Source: an uncultured Maribacter sp.
Lineage (GTDB): Bacteria; Bacteroidota; Bacteroidia; Flavobacteriales; Flavobacteriaceae
Assembly (NCBI GenBank): GCA_947493885.1
Contig: CANLTE010000003.1
Coordinates: forward strand, 62,001-126,000
Reading direction: 5' to 3'
Length of the DNA stretch: 64,000 nucleotides
The notes below the pieces were generated by a model. It saw only the letters and a program-made list of their open reading frames with translations, made no database searches and was not told the origin of the DNA. Positions 9,546 to 18,801 of this stretch are shown here, piece by piece (within the stretch, counting starts at the first letter, position 1; every line of letters starts with the position of its first letter). A program made the position numbers and the translations under genes.

Positions 9546-10478
9546 ATGAAATTTCCTAAACCCTATACATTAAAGCAGATTGCGGATATCATTAAGTCAG
9601 AATTTGTTGGAGACTCTGAATTTTTGGTTGCCGGCATGAATGAAATTCATGTTGTAGAGCATGGTGATATCGTATTTGTTGACCATCCCAAGTATTATGA
9701 TAAAGCCTTAAATTCAAAGGCAACTACTATTTTAATAAATAAAAAGGTGGATTGTCCAGAAGGTAAAGCTTTATTGATTTCTGAAGATCCCTTTCGTGAT
9801 TTTAATACATTAACAAATTTTTTTAAACCCTTTAAAGCAAGTAGCAGCTCCATATCAGAAAGTGCTAAGATAGGCGAGGGTACAGTTATTCAGCCCAACG
9901 TTTTCATAGGTAATCATGTGGTAATTGGAAAAAATTGTTTTATACACGCAAATGTTGCAATCTATGATCACTGTATTTTAGGAGATAATGTAACTATTCA
10001 TGCAGGATCTGTTTTAGGTGCTGACGCTTTTTACTATAAGAATAGACCAGAAGGTTATGATAAGCTAATTTCTGGAGGAAGAGTCGTATTAGAAGATAAT
10101 GTAGACGTAGGAGCACTTTGTACAATTGACAAGGGCGTTACAGGAGATACCACAATAAAAAGGGGGACTAAATTGGATAATCAAGTTCACGTAGGTCATG
10201 ACACGGTAATAGGAGAAAAATGTTTAATTGCATCTCAAACAGGTATTGCTGGTTGTGTTGTTATTGAAGATGAAGTTACTTTATGGGGGCAAGTAGGTAC
10301 AAACAGTGGTATAACTATTGGTAAAAAAGCTGTTGTTTTGGGGCAGGCAGGCGTTACTAAATCTATAGAAGGCGGCAAGAGTTATTTTGGTACTCCAATA
10401 GAAGAATCACGTGAAAAACTGAAGCAATTGGCGTATGTAAAAAAGATACCATTTATTATTAAAAAGTTAGAAGAATAA
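9546..10478 (+). CDS. LpxD-like hexapeptide-repeat acyltransferase (second copy)
   Basis: A 310-aa paralog of LpxD. It keeps the N-terminal domain (to about 100, with DHPKYYDKAL in place of the LANPKY loop), the beta-helix repeats, and the catalytic-type His in LDNQVHVGHDTV, but it is about 30 residues shorter than the lpxD product and lacks most of its C-terminal extension. Such a second copy in the efp-sucD neighbourhood is, to my knowledge, common in Flavobacteriia. It may N-acylate a different sugar nucleotide or lipid A variant; its specificity is not known. The catalytic His is retained, so an active enzyme is likely. Confidence 0.88.
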   Translation: MKFPKPYTLKQIADIIKSEFVGDSEFLVAGMNEIHVVEHGDIVFVDHPKYYDKALNSKATTILINKKVDCPEGKALLISEDPFRDFNTLTNFFKPFKASSSSISESAKIGEGTVIQPNVFIGNHVVIGKNCFIHANVAIYDHCILGDNVTIHAGSVLGADAFYYKNRPEGYDKLISGGRVVLEDNVDVGALCTIDKGVTGDTTIKRGTKLDNQVHVGHDTVIGEKCLIASQTGIAGCVVIEDEVTLWGQVGTNSGITIGKKAVVLGQAGVTKSIEGGKSYFGTPIEESREKLKQLAYVKKIPFIIKKLEE

Positions 10479-10501
10479 TTTAAAAATCATTTATAAACCC
10501 A

Positions 10502-10509
10502 TATTTTTG
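10502..10509 (+). promoter_or_regulatory. Possible -7 box upstream of sucD
   Basis: TATTTTTG fits TAnnTTTG and lies 24 bases before the sucD ATG. No TTG is present at the expected -33 spacing, so sucD may instead rely on read-through from the upstream genes. Confidence 0.3.
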
Positions 10510-10533
10510 GGCTGATAAAACAAACAAATTAAT

Positions 10534-11406
10534 ATGAGTGTTCTAGTTAACAAAGATTCTAAAATAATTGTACAAGGATTTACAGGAAGCGAAGGTACGT
10601 TTCATGCTGAGCAAATGATTGAGTATGGAACCAATGTAGTTGGGGGAGTTACTCCAGGTAAAGGAGGACAAGAACATTTAGGGAAACCAGTTTTTAATAC
10701 CGTTGAAGAAGCAGTAGAAAAAGTTGGTGCTGACACAACAATTATTTTTGTGCCACCAGCATTTGCAGCTGATGCTATCATGGAAGCTGCAAGCGCAGGG
10801 ATTAAGGTTATAATTACAATTACCGAAGGTATTCCAGTTGCCGATATGGTTAAAGCAGCGGATTTTATTAAAGACAAAGATTGTCGTTTAGTAGGTCCTA
10901 ACTGTCCTGGTGTTATTACTCCAGAAGAAGCTAAAGTTGGTATTATGCCAGGTTTTGTTTTCAAAAAAGGGAATATTGGTATAGTATCTAAATCGGGAAC
11001 ACTTACTTACGAAGCTGCGGATCAAGTAGTTCGTCAAGGTTTAGGTATAACAACAGCAATAGGTATTGGAGGAGACCCAATAATAGGAACAACTACCAAA
11101 GAAGCTGTTGAGCTTTTAATTAATGATCCTGAGACTGATTGTGTTGTAATGATTGGAGAAATAGGTGGGCAATTAGAAGCCGATGCAGCACAATGGTATA
11201 AGAACAGTGGAAGTAAAAAACCTATAGTTGGCTTTATAGCTGGTGAAACGGCTCCTGCTGGTAGAACAATGGGGCATGCTGGTGCTATTGTTGGTGGTAG
11301 TGATGACACTGCTCAGGCAAAAAAGAGGATAATGGCAGAATGTGGAATTCATGTTGTTGATTCTCCTGCTGAAATTGGCGTAAAAGTAAAAGAGGTTGTG
11401 GGTTAG
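10534..11406 (+). CDS. sucD: Succinyl-CoA synthetase (ADP-forming) alpha subunit
   Basis: SucD binds CoA and carries the phosphohistidine of the TCA-cycle enzyme that makes ATP (or GTP) from succinyl-CoA. The 290-aa protein has the CoA-binding Rossmann domain at the N terminus (GFTGSEGTFHAEQMI), VSKSGTLTYE, and the active-site His in RTMGHAGAIVGG near 246. The beta subunit gene sucC is not in the window, so the two subunits are encoded apart. A strong terminator follows. Confidence 0.97.
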   Translation: MSVLVNKDSKIIVQGFTGSEGTFHAEQMIEYGTNVVGGVTPGKGGQEHLGKPVFNTVEEAVEKVGADTTIIFVPPAFAADAIMEAASAGIKVIITITEGIPVADMVKAADFIKDKDCRLVGPNCPGVITPEEAKVGIMPGFVFKKGNIGIVSKSGTLTYEAADQVVRQGLGITTAIGIGGDPIIGTTTKEAVELLINDPETDCVVMIGEIGGQLEADAAQWYKNSGSKKPIVGFIAGETAPAGRTMGHAGAIVGGSDDTAQAKKRIMAECGIHVVDSPAEIGVKVKEVVG

Positions 11407-11450
11407 GCACTTAAAGTGTTAAAATTTACAAAAAGAACCTTATAATTAGT

Positions 11451-11486
11451 CCATCATTCTTACATTAGAATGATGGATTTTTTTTG
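11451..11486 (+). terminator. Rho-independent terminator after sucD
   Basis: A perfect 10-bp stem (CCATCATTCT / AGAATGATGG) with a 6-base loop, followed directly by A and eight T. It closes the lpxD-to-sucD transcription unit. Confidence 0.9.
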
Positions 11487-11526
11487 GGATTAATCCTACC
11501 AAATATAAATAATTAAAACTGAAGCA

Positions 11527-14493
11527 ATGAAAAAAAATATTTTAGCATGTTTATCGTGTATTGTAATTTTTATTTCCTGTAAAGATGAGGCTCAAAATAC
11601 TGGTATGGCAACTAGTACGGAGAAGGACATTAATGGTTTTAGTTATGAGAAAGTTACAAATGATCCAACAGGGTTACGACTATATACCTTGGAAAATGGA
11701 TTAAAGGTATACTTAGGTAAAAACCATGAAGAGCCTAAAATTCAAACACTAATTGCAGTAAGAGCGGGTTCAACATATGATCCAGCAGATAATACAGGGC
11801 TTGCTCATTATTTGGAGCACATGGTTTTTAAGGGGACCGATAAAATTGGTACCCAGAACTACGAGAAGGAAAAAAAGTTTTTACAAGAAATTTCGGATTT
11901 ATATGAGGCTCATAAAGCAGAAAAGGACTCAGAGAAAAAGAAAGAAATTTATAAAAAGATTGATGAGATATCGTTGGATGCTTCAAAGCTTACTATAGCA
12001 AATGAATATGATAAAATGGTTAGCTCATTAGGAGCGGAGGGAACAAATGCATTTACATCCAATGAACAAACTGTTTATGTAAATAAAATTCCTAGTAACG
12101 AATTAGATAAATGGTTGACCGTAGAAAGTGAGCGTTTTAAAACTTTAGTGTTAAGGCTTTTTCATACGGAATTAGAAGCCGTTTATGAGGAGTTTAATAG
12201 AGGGCAGGATAGTGATGGAAGAAAACAATATCAAGCTCTGTTAGAGGCTTTGTATCCTAATCACCCTTATGGAAAACAAACAACCATTGGAAAGTCGGAA
12301 CATCTAAAAAATCCTTCTATGGAAGCGATTCATAATTATTTTAATACCTATTATGTGCCTAATAATATGGCGGTAATCATGGTTGGAGATTTAGATTTTG
12401 AGGAAACTATTAAAAAAGTGAATGATGCTTTTGGTGATTATGAAAAAAAAGAAGTTAAGCATCCAACTTTTAATGAAGAACCAGTTTTATTGGAGCCTGT
12501 TAAAAAAGAAGTTTATGGTCCTACAGCAGAATCAGTTTACGTGGCATTTAGAACAAAAGGAAAAGGAGATAAACAAGAAATTATAGTTACGCTTATAGAT
12601 TATATGTTAGCGAATTCGAGTGCTGGTTTAATAGATTTAAATTTAAACCAAAAACAAAAAGTGCAAAGAGCGTCTTCTTATACAAATTTCAACAACGATT
12701 ACGGATTTCATTTGTTATACGGAATGCCGAAGCAAGGACAAACTCTAGATGAGGTCAAAGAATTGTTACTTGAGCAGATTGATAAAATTAAAAAAGGAGA
12801 ATTTGAGGATTGGTTGTTAGATGCCGTTGTGAATGATTTACGTGTTTCAAAAATTAGATCTTTCGAAAATGCAACTTCAACTGCTTATGAGTATTTGGAT
12901 ACCTTTATTGGTTTTCAAGATTGGAAGTCTAGGCTGAGCATGTTGGATGAAATGAAGAAAATTACCAAAAAAGAGGTAATTGCGTTTGCCAATGAATTGT
13001 ATGGTAATAATTATGTGGAAGTTCATAAAATAAAAGGAGAGGATAAAAGTATCGTAAAAGTTGAGAACCCTGGAATAACACCTATTGAATTAAACAGAGA
13101 TAAAGAATCGGAATTTTTAAAAGAGTTTAATAAACTAAAAGCGCCAAACTTAAAACCGCAATATGTAGATTATAAATCAGCAATAAAGGAAGTTAAAACC
13201 CAAAATGGTCTGAATGTGTCTTATATTGAAAATCCTAATAACGATATTTTTAATCTTAATATCATTTTTGATATGGGGAGTGATAATGATAGAAAAGTAT
13301 CGTTGGCAGCGGGCTATTTAAACTATTTAGGTACAGATAAGTATTCTCCCGAGGAGATAAAACAAGAGTTTTATAAAATTGGAATTAAACATAGCGTTAC
13401 TACCAGTGAAGATAAAACATATGTTAGTATTTCAGGATTAAAAGAAAACCTTAATGGAGGTTTGGTTTTACTAGAACATTTATGGGATAATGCGGTTCCA
13501 AACCAAGAAACTTATAATAAGTATGTAGATAAAATTTTAAAGGGGCGTCAGGATGCAAAAACCCAAAAAGGCAATATTTTTTGGAAAGGGCTAATGAATT
13601 ATAGTAAATATGGAGAAAACTCTAGACTTCGTAATATTTATTCTATGTCGGAGTTAAGAGCAATTACACCACAAGAATTAGTAGATAAAATAAAAGAACT
13701 TAAGCAGTTTAAACAGCGTGTATTCTATTATGGTAAGGACTTAGATAATGCAATAGCTTCATTGAACAAAAACCATGTAGTAAATGTTGAAGAATTTAAA
13801 ACATATCCAGAGAAAACGATATATGAGGAAAAAGAAACTGGTGGTAATGTGTATTATGTGGACTATGATATGGTACAGAGTGAGATTTTACTTCTAGCAA
13901 AAGGAGCAGAGTTTGACCCTAAAAAAATGGCGGTATCTAAATTGTTTAATAGCTATTTTGGTAGTGGATTATCATCAATTGTATTTCAAGAAATAAGAGA
14001 GTCTAAATCATTAGCATATGCAGCTTTTTCAAGTTATAGTAATGCCAGAGAAAAAGGGCAGTCCGATTATGTTTTTGCTTATCTAGGCACGCAAGCAAAT
14101 AAATTACCAGAAGCAGTAGACGCTATGATGAATTTAATGACGAATATGCCAGAAGCCGAAGAGCAATTTAATCAGGCAAAAGAAGCGGCACTAAAACAAC
14201 TGGCTGCGGAGCGTATTACGAAATCAAACATTTTTTGGAGTTATGAACGGCTTAAGAAAAGAGGGTTTGACAATGATTACAGAGAAGATTTGTATAATGG
14301 AATTAAGAATATGACTTTGGCTGACCTTAAAACATTTTTTGATGATAATATTAAAGGGGAAAATTATAATGTCATGGTAATTGGTAATAAAAAAGATGTT
14401 GATTTTGAGTCACTTAAAAAACTTGGTAAAATTCAAGAAATGGATATTGATGAACTCTTTAATTATGAAAAGTCTGCTCCCGTAAAAGGATAA
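11527..14493 (+). CDS. M16-family zinc metallopeptidase, lipoprotein
   Basis: A 988-aa insulinase-type peptidase with two M16 units. The N terminus is a lipoprotein signal (lipobox ending FISC, Cys at about 19), so it is probably anchored in the periplasm or outer membrane. The first unit has the inverted zinc motif HYLEH (GLAHYLEHMVFKG) and the distal Glu in ELEAVYEEFNRG; the second, C-terminal unit lacks such a motif, as expected for the inactive half of the clam-shell. The role is degradation or processing of peptides; the substrate is unknown. It has its own terminator and no obvious operon partners. Confidence 0.93.
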   Translation: MKKNILACLSCIVIFISCKDEAQNTGMATSTEKDINGFSYEKVTNDPTGLRLYTLENGLKVYLGKNHEEPKIQTLIAVRAGSTYDPADNTGLAHYLEHMVFKGTDKIGTQNYEKEKKFLQEISDLYEAHKAEKDSEKKKEIYKKIDEISLDASKLTIANEYDKMVSSLGAEGTNAFTSNEQTVYVNKIPSNELDKWLTVESERFKTLVLRLFHTELEAVYEEFNRGQDSDGRKQYQALLEALYPNHPYGKQTTIGKSEHLKNPSMEAIHNYFNTYYVPNNMAVIMVGDLDFEETIKKVNDAFGDYEKKEVKHPTFNEEPVLLEPVKKEVYGPTAESVYVAFRTKGKGDKQEIIVTLIDYMLANSSAGLIDLNLNQKQKVQRASSYTNFNNDYGFHLLYGMPKQGQTLDEVKELLLEQIDKIKKGEFEDWLLDAVVNDLRVSKIRSFENATSTAYEYLDTFIGFQDWKSRLSMLDEMKKITKKEVIAFANELYGNNYVEVHKIKGEDKSIVKVENPGITPIELNRDKESEFLKEFNKLKAPNLKPQYVDYKSAIKEVKTQNGLNVSYIENPNNDIFNLNIIFDMGSDNDRKVSLAAGYLNYLGTDKYSPEEIKQEFYKIGIKHSVTTSEDKTYVSISGLKENLNGGLVLLEHLWDNAVPNQETYNKYVDKILKGRQDAKTQKGNIFWKGLMNYSKYGENSRLRNIYSMSELRAITPQELVDKIKELKQFKQRVFYYGKDLDNAIASLNKNHVVNVEEFKTYPEKTIYEEKETGGNVYYVDYDMVQSEILLLAKGAEFDPKKMAVSKLFNSYFGSGLSSIVFQEIRESKSLAYAAFSSYSNAREKGQSDYVFAYLGTQANKLPEAVDAMMNLMTNMPEAEEQFNQAKEAALKQLAAERITKSNIFWSYERLKKRGFDNDYREDLYNGIKNMTLADLKTFFDDNIKGENYNVMVIGNKKDVDFESLKKLGKIQEMDIDELFNYEKSAPVKG

Positions 14494-14509
14494 CTTATTT
14501 TATAAAAAC

Positions 14510-14541
14510 AAAAGCCCCGGCATAATTATGAAGGGGCTTTT
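14510..14541 (+). terminator. Rho-independent terminator after the M16 peptidase
   Basis: A 9-bp stem (AAAAGCCCC / GGGGCTTTT) around a 14-base loop. It starts 17 bases after the peptidase stop and could work in both directions. Confidence 0.8.
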
Positions 14542-14548
14542 AAATTGG

Positions 14549-14556
14549 TATATTTG
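14549..14556 (+). promoter_or_regulatory. -7 promoter box upstream of fabG
   Basis: TATATTTG matches TAnnTTTG and lies 35 bases before the fabG ATG, just after the terminator hairpin. The -33 element is not obvious. Confidence 0.4.
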
Positions 14557-14591
14557 TTTCGCTAACATATTTAAAGACAAATTAGGAAAGT

Positions 14592-15338
14592 ATGAAACTT
14601 CTTGAGGGAAAAAATGTAATTATTACAGGAGCAAGTAGAGGAATAGGTACAGGTATTGCACAAGTGTTTGCAGACCATGGTGCCAATGTGGCATTCACAT
14701 ATAGTTCTAGTGAAGCTCCTGCCTTGGAATTAGAAAAAGAGTTAACTGAAAAAGGTGTAAAGGCTAAAGCATATAAAAGTAATGCTGGCAGTTTTAGCGA
14801 ATCTGAAACACTTGTAGCAAAAGTTTTAGAAGACTTTGGAGGTATTGATGTTCTTATTAATAACGCAGGGATTACTAAAGACAATTTGCTAATGAGAATG
14901 GCAGAAGATGATTTTGACAAAGTAATTGAAATCAATTTAAAATCGGTTTTTAATATGACCAAAGCGGTTCAACGTACCATGTTGAAACAGCGAAATGGTT
15001 CTATAATTAATATGAGTAGTGTTGTTGGAGTAAAAGGTAATGCTGGTCAAGCAAATTATGCCGCTTCAAAAGCAGGTATGATTGGTTTTACAAAATCAAT
15101 TGCCTTAGAATTAGGTTCTAGAAATATTCGCTGTAATGCTGTAGCACCAGGTTTTATAGAAACTGAAATGACAGCTAAGTTGGATGAAAAAGTTGTACAA
15201 GGTTGGAGAGACGGCATTCCGTTAAAAAGAGGTGGAGCTCCAGAAGATATTGCCAATGCATGTTTGTTTTTTGCTTCGGACTTATCTGCCTATGTAACCG
15301 GACAGGTACTTAATGTTGACGGAGGAATGTTAACTTAA
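14592..15338 (+). CDS. fabG: 3-oxoacyl-[acyl-carrier-protein] reductase FabG
   Basis: FabG reduces 3-oxoacyl-ACP with NADPH in fatty-acid elongation. The 248-aa short-chain dehydrogenase has the cofactor motif TGASRGIGTGIA near 12-23, NNAG near 89, the catalytic Ser-Tyr-Lys set (INMSSVVG, NYAASKAG), and the C-terminal GQVLNVDGGM. It is the first gene of a run of same-strand genes ending with the prohibitin-like gene; the other members are not fatty-acid genes. A paralogous SDR of other specificity cannot be fully excluded. Confidence 0.92.
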   Translation: MKLLEGKNVIITGASRGIGTGIAQVFADHGANVAFTYSSSEAPALELEKELTEKGVKAKAYKSNAGSFSESETLVAKVLEDFGGIDVLINNAGITKDNLLMRMAEDDFDKVIEINLKSVFNMTKAVQRTMLKQRNGSIINMSSVVGVKGNAGQANYAASKAGMIGFTKSIALELGSRNIRCNAVAPGFIETEMTAKLDEKVVQGWRDGIPLKRGGAPEDIANACLFFASDLSAYVTGQVLNVDGGMLT

Positions 15339-15348
15339 AAATAATAAT

Positions 15349-15663
15349 ATGATTTATGTTACAACCGAATCAATTTCAGGTAAAGAAATAGCAGAATCTC
15401 TAGGAACAGTTAGAGGAAGTACTGTAAGAGCCAGAAATATAGGGAGAGACATTTTTGCAGGACTTAAAAACATTGTTGGAGGTGAAATTTCAGAATACAC
15501 AAAGCTTTTGGCTGATGCTAGAGAGCAAGCTATAAAGCGTATGCTGGATGATGCTAAAAAACTTGGAGCTGATGCGGTTGTAAATGTCAGATTTAATACT
15601 TCTCAGGTTATGCAGGGAGCGGCAGAGATGTTGGCATATGGTACTGCGGTAAAACTCAAATAA
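15349..15663 (+). CDS. YbjQ-family (UPF0145) protein
   Basis: A 104-aa protein of the YbjQ/heavy-metal-binding-like family: ITVTTxE-type N terminus (here YVTTESISGKEI), LGTVRGSTVRARN, and the GADAVVNVRF strand. Members form compact pentameric rings; the cellular role is not established. The last base of its TAA stop is the first base of the ATG of a 44-aa membrane protein, which implies translational coupling. Confidence 0.9.
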   Translation: MIYVTTESISGKEIAESLGTVRGSTVRARNIGRDIFAGLKNIVGGEISEYTKLLADAREQAIKRMLDDAKKLGADAVVNVRFNTSQVMQGAAEMLAYGTAVKLK

Positions 15664-15797
15664 TGCTTGCTGCAAGTTACTTTCCGGTAGTAGTAATGAT
15701 TATAATTTATGGAGGGTTACTGGTCGCTTTGATTTATCTTATTTTTAAAAGAATAGCCGACAAAAAAAAAGAAAATTTCGAGAAGCGAGATAATTAA
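15663..15797 (+). CDS. Small single-span membrane protein (44 aa)
   Basis: An ATG overlaps the stop of the YbjQ-like gene (TAATG) and opens 44 codons ending in TAA three bases before the VWA gene. The product has one hydrophobic stretch (about residues 7-28, rich in Val, Ile, Leu, Tyr) followed by a Lys/Glu/Arg-rich cytoplasmic tail (KRIADKKKENFEKR). This positive-inside layout, the coupled start and the exact fit between two genes support a real gene. Function unknown; it may be an accessory to the YbjQ-like or VWA protein. Confidence 0.75.
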   Translation: MLAASYFPVVVMIIIYGGLLVALIYLIFKRIADKKKENFEKRDN

Positions 15798-15800
15798 TTC

Positions 15801-17828
15801 ATGCAAACCCAGACAATACTATTTATATTATTAGGTGGAATAGTATCACTTTTAGTGGTTTGGTTCCAGTATTTTTATAAGTCTCCGCTAAATAGTAAAT
15901 TAAGAATACTTCTTTCTGTATTACGTTTTATAGCAGTATTTGGACTTTTATTTCTTCTTATTAATCCTCAATTTTCTAAAAAAGAATATCAAATTGAAAA
16001 ACCTAATTTGGTACTCCTTGCAGATAATTCTACCTCGGTAAGCAAATCAAAAGAAACGCTTGTTGATGTTTTAAAGGAACTGAAAACGGCTTCTACGATT
16101 TCTAATAGATTTAGTATAGATACGTATGCTTTTGGAACTAAATTAAAAAAGACAGATAGTTTGCTTTTAGATAATAACCAAACTAATATTTCGCAAGCAC
16201 TTAATACAATAAAAGATGTCTATGCGAGAACTAATACAGTAGTGGTGTTAGTTACTGATGGGAATCAAACCTTTGGAGAAGATTATGGTTTTTCTTCATA
16301 CAACTATCCATTCTCCGTTTTTCCTGTTGTAATTGGTGATACAACTCAATATGAAGATTTACGAGTTAATGCTGTAAACGTTAATAAATTTGCGTTTTTA
16401 AAAAATAAGTATCCAGTAGAGGCATTTATTTCTTATCAAGGAGCCAATACGGTAGCTGCCAGAATTGTCGTTAAAGTCAATAATCAAAGTATATTTAATA
16501 AGGTTATTAAACTATCGAGAACAAATGGTAGTGCAGTTGTAAATACGCTTGTAGATGCAAATATTATAGGTGTAAAAAATATAGAGGTTGTAGTTGATAA
16601 GCTGGAAGGAGAAAGAAATATTGTTAACAATAAAAAAACTGTTACCATAGAGGTAATAGATGAAAAAACAAAAGTAGCAATTGTTTCTAATGTAATTCAC
16701 CCAGATATTGGTATGTTGAAAAAGGTTATAGAAAGCAATGAACAGCGAAGTGCTAAAATTGTTAGGCCTGATGTTGACTTTAAGGTTGTTGCGGACACTG
16801 ATTTGTTCATTCTGTATCAGCCGAATGTTGAGTTTCGTAGTTTATATGAATATCTTCAGCAGAAAAAATTCAACACCCTAGTTATTGGTGGTACCCAAAC
16901 TGATTGGAACTTTTTAAATAGAATTCAACAAAATTTTCAAATCGAGACTGGATATCCCATTCAGGAAGTTTTCGCTACAAATGATTTGGCTTTTTCAAAG
17001 TTTGATGTGTCTGATTTTAATATAAAGAATTTTCCACCTTTGTTAAGTAATGTTGGCCCAATATTATTTTCTACCCCTAACGAAACACTACTAGGAACCA
17101 GGATAAAAGGTGTAACAATAGATAATCCACTATTTACGGTTTATGAAAAGGGAAAAACAGCACATGCACTTTTTTTAGGTGAAGACATTTGGAAATGGAG
17201 AATACAGGCATATAGAAATGAGAAGGATTTTAAAAACTTTGATAATTACTTTGGGAAAATAATACGGTATTTAACAAGCAATGTATCAAGAGATAGACTT
17301 AACATTGATTATAAGTCAATTTATGAAGGGAGTAGTGAGGCAATAATTACGGCTACTTATTTTGATGAAACATTTGTTTTTAAAAATGATGCGAATATCG
17401 TTGTTCAAGTAAATGAAAAAGAGAAAACAGATTTTAAAGAAATTCCAATGCTTTTAAAAGGAGCATATTATAATGCAGATTTAACAGATTTTTCTCCAGG
17501 AGAGTACAATTTTAAAGTGGTTGTTAAAGAAGAAAACTACTCAAAATCTGGGAATTTTAAAATTTTGGATTATGCTGTAGAACAGCAGTTTGTATCTAGC
17601 GATTTTGAAAAGTTAAACCTGTTAGCTAACAATAGTAACGGAGAATTGTATTTTCCTAATCAAATGAATAGTTTGTTAGATAAATTATCAACAGACAAGC
17701 GCTTTTTACCTACACAAAAGAGCACAGAAAATATTGTATCTTTAATAGATTTTAAAATAATTCTAGGGCTAATTTTATTAGCATTAGCATTAGAATGGTT
17801 CTTACGTAAATATAACGGATTAATATAA
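15801..17828 (+). CDS. Membrane-anchored von Willebrand factor A domain protein
   Basis: A 675-aa protein with two N-terminal membrane helices (about 5-25 and 35-57), a VWA domain with a MIDAS-like motif (LADNSTSVS, then VTDGN), a long beta-rich periplasmic region, and a final membrane helix near 650-668. It resembles the large Bacteroidetes VWA membrane proteins related to the BatA/BatB group, which usually bind partner proteins through the metal site. No AAA partner lies directly next to it. Its place between a small membrane protein and a prohibitin-like protein suggests a membrane complex, but that is inference. Confidence 0.82.
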   Translation: MQTQTILFILLGGIVSLLVVWFQYFYKSPLNSKLRILLSVLRFIAVFGLLFLLINPQFSKKEYQIEKPNLVLLADNSTSVSKSKETLVDVLKELKTASTISNRFSIDTYAFGTKLKKTDSLLLDNNQTNISQALNTIKDVYARTNTVVVLVTDGNQTFGEDYGFSSYNYPFSVFPVVIGDTTQYEDLRVNAVNVNKFAFLKNKYPVEAFISYQGANTVAARIVVKVNNQSIFNKVIKLSRTNGSAVVNTLVDANIIGVKNIEVVVDKLEGERNIVNNKKTVTIEVIDEKTKVAIVSNVIHPDIGMLKKVIESNEQRSAKIVRPDVDFKVVADTDLFILYQPNVEFRSLYEYLQQKKFNTLVIGGTQTDWNFLNRIQQNFQIETGYPIQEVFATNDLAFSKFDVSDFNIKNFPPLLSNVGPILFSTPNETLLGTRIKGVTIDNPLFTVYEKGKTAHALFLGEDIWKWRIQAYRNEKDFKNFDNYFGKIIRYLTSNVSRDRLNIDYKSIYEGSSEAIITATYFDETFVFKNDANIVVQVNEKEKTDFKEIPMLLKGAYYNADLTDFSPGEYNFKVVVKEENYSKSGNFKILDYAVEQQFVSSDFEKLNLLANNSNGELYFPNQMNSLLDKLSTDKRFLPTQKSTENIVSLIDFKIILGLILLALALEWFLRKYNGLI

Positions 17829-17838
17829 AAACAAAATA

Positions 17839-18654
17839 ATGGATAAATTACCAAAAATAGCCTTACCAGTAGTATTCTTAATTGTAGTACTTATAATTCT
17901 TGTAACTAAATCTGCAATTACCATAGGCTCAGGAGAGGCAGGAGTTTTATATAAAACTTTTGGAGGAGGTGTTGTTACTGATGAACCTCCACTTGGAGAA
18001 GGTTTTCACATTGTAGCACCCTGGAATAAGGTGTTTGTTTACGAAGTTAGACAGCAAGAAGTTTTTGAAAAAATGCAAGTACTTTCATCAAATGGTTTAG
18101 AAATAAAGCTAGACGCTTCAGCTTGGTTTCAACCGAAAAGAGCGTTTTTAGGAAAACTTCATAAAGAAAAGGGTGAAGATTATGTACAAAGAGTATTGTT
18201 ACCAACAATTCGTTCCGCAGCTCGTAGTGTAGTTGGTCGTTATACGCCTGAGCAATTATATTCAAGTAAAAGAGATGCTATTCAACAAGAAATTTTTGAA
18301 GAAACAAAAAAAATAGTAGATGGTCAGTATATTCAACTAAACGAAGTTTTGGTTCGTGATGTGACCTTACCACCTACAATAAAAGAAGCCATTGAGCGTA
18401 AGTTAAAACAAGAGCAAGAGTCTTTAGAATATGAGTTTCGTTTAGTTACGGCTCAAAAAGAAGCTGAAAAAGTAACCATTGAAGCTCAAGGTAAAGCGGA
18501 TGCTAACCGAATATTAAGTGCCTCATTAACTGATAAAATTTTATTAGATAAAGGTATAGATGCTACTATTAAACTATCAGAATCTCCAAATTCTAAGGTT
18601 ATTGTTGTAGGTGGTGGAGAATCAGGGCTACCATTAATTTTAGGTAATAATTAA
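17839..18654 (+). CDS. Prohibitin-type SPFH/Band 7 membrane protein
   Basis: A 271-aa SPFH-domain protein: one N-terminal membrane helix (about 8-26), the prohibitin-like SPFH core (GEAGVLYKTFGGG, PWNKVFVYEVRQQE, RSAARSVVGRYTPEQLY), then a long charged coiled coil (KQEQESLEYEFRLVTAQKEAEKV, split here only for naming) and a Gly-rich end. Such proteins build large ring-like membrane scaffolds and often modulate membrane proteases. It closes the fabG-to-prohibitin gene run; the his leader begins about 90 bases later. Confidence 0.9.
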   Translation: MDKLPKIALPVVFLIVVLIILVTKSAITIGSGEAGVLYKTFGGGVVTDEPPLGEGFHIVAPWNKVFVYEVRQQEVFEKMQVLSSNGLEIKLDASAWFQPKRAFLGKLHKEKGEDYVQRVLLPTIRSAARSVVGRYTPEQLYSSKRDAIQQEIFEETKKIVDGQYIQLNEVLVRDVTLPPTIKEAIERKLKQEQESLEYEFRLVTAQKEAEKVTIEAQGKADANRILSASLTDKILLDKGIDATIKLSESPNSKVIVVGGGESGLPLILGNN

Positions 18655-18710
18655 TTTGTGTTAGTTTTTTTAATAAAAGTTCAATAGTTGTTAAAAAAGC
18701 ATTTTTTGCT

Positions 18711-18740
18711 TTTGTGAAATTAAAATTAGTTTTATTTTTA
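18711..18740 (+). promoter_or_regulatory. Promoter of the histidine operon
   Basis: TTTG at 18711-18714, an 18-base spacer and TATTTTTA at 18733-18740 (one mismatch to TAnnTTTG). Transcription would begin at about 18745-18748, at or next to the ATG of the His-rich leader peptide, so the leader message may have almost no 5' untranslated part. Confidence 0.5.
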
Positions 18741-18747
18741 CACCATA

Positions 18748-18801
18748 ATGAGAAATACAAACATGCATCATCATTTTCATACTGGCTCTCAAGCGAGGTG
18801 A
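18748..18801 (+). CDS. Histidine operon leader peptide (17 aa)
   Basis: A 17-codon ORF, MRNTNMHHHFHTGSQAR, ending in TGA, with four His codons (CAT) in a run of five at 18766-18780. It lies just upstream of a terminator hairpin and hisG, the classic layout for ribosome-mediated attenuation: stalling at the His codons when charged tRNA-His is scarce would favour an antiterminator and expression of the his genes. The density of His in so short a frame is not expected by chance. Confidence 0.9.
   Translation: MRNTNMHHHFHTGSQAR

Noticed and set aside
10495-10514. Short CCCA / TGGG hairpin before sucD
   Set aside because: Only four base pairs; overlaps a -7 box and is not convincing as a terminator.
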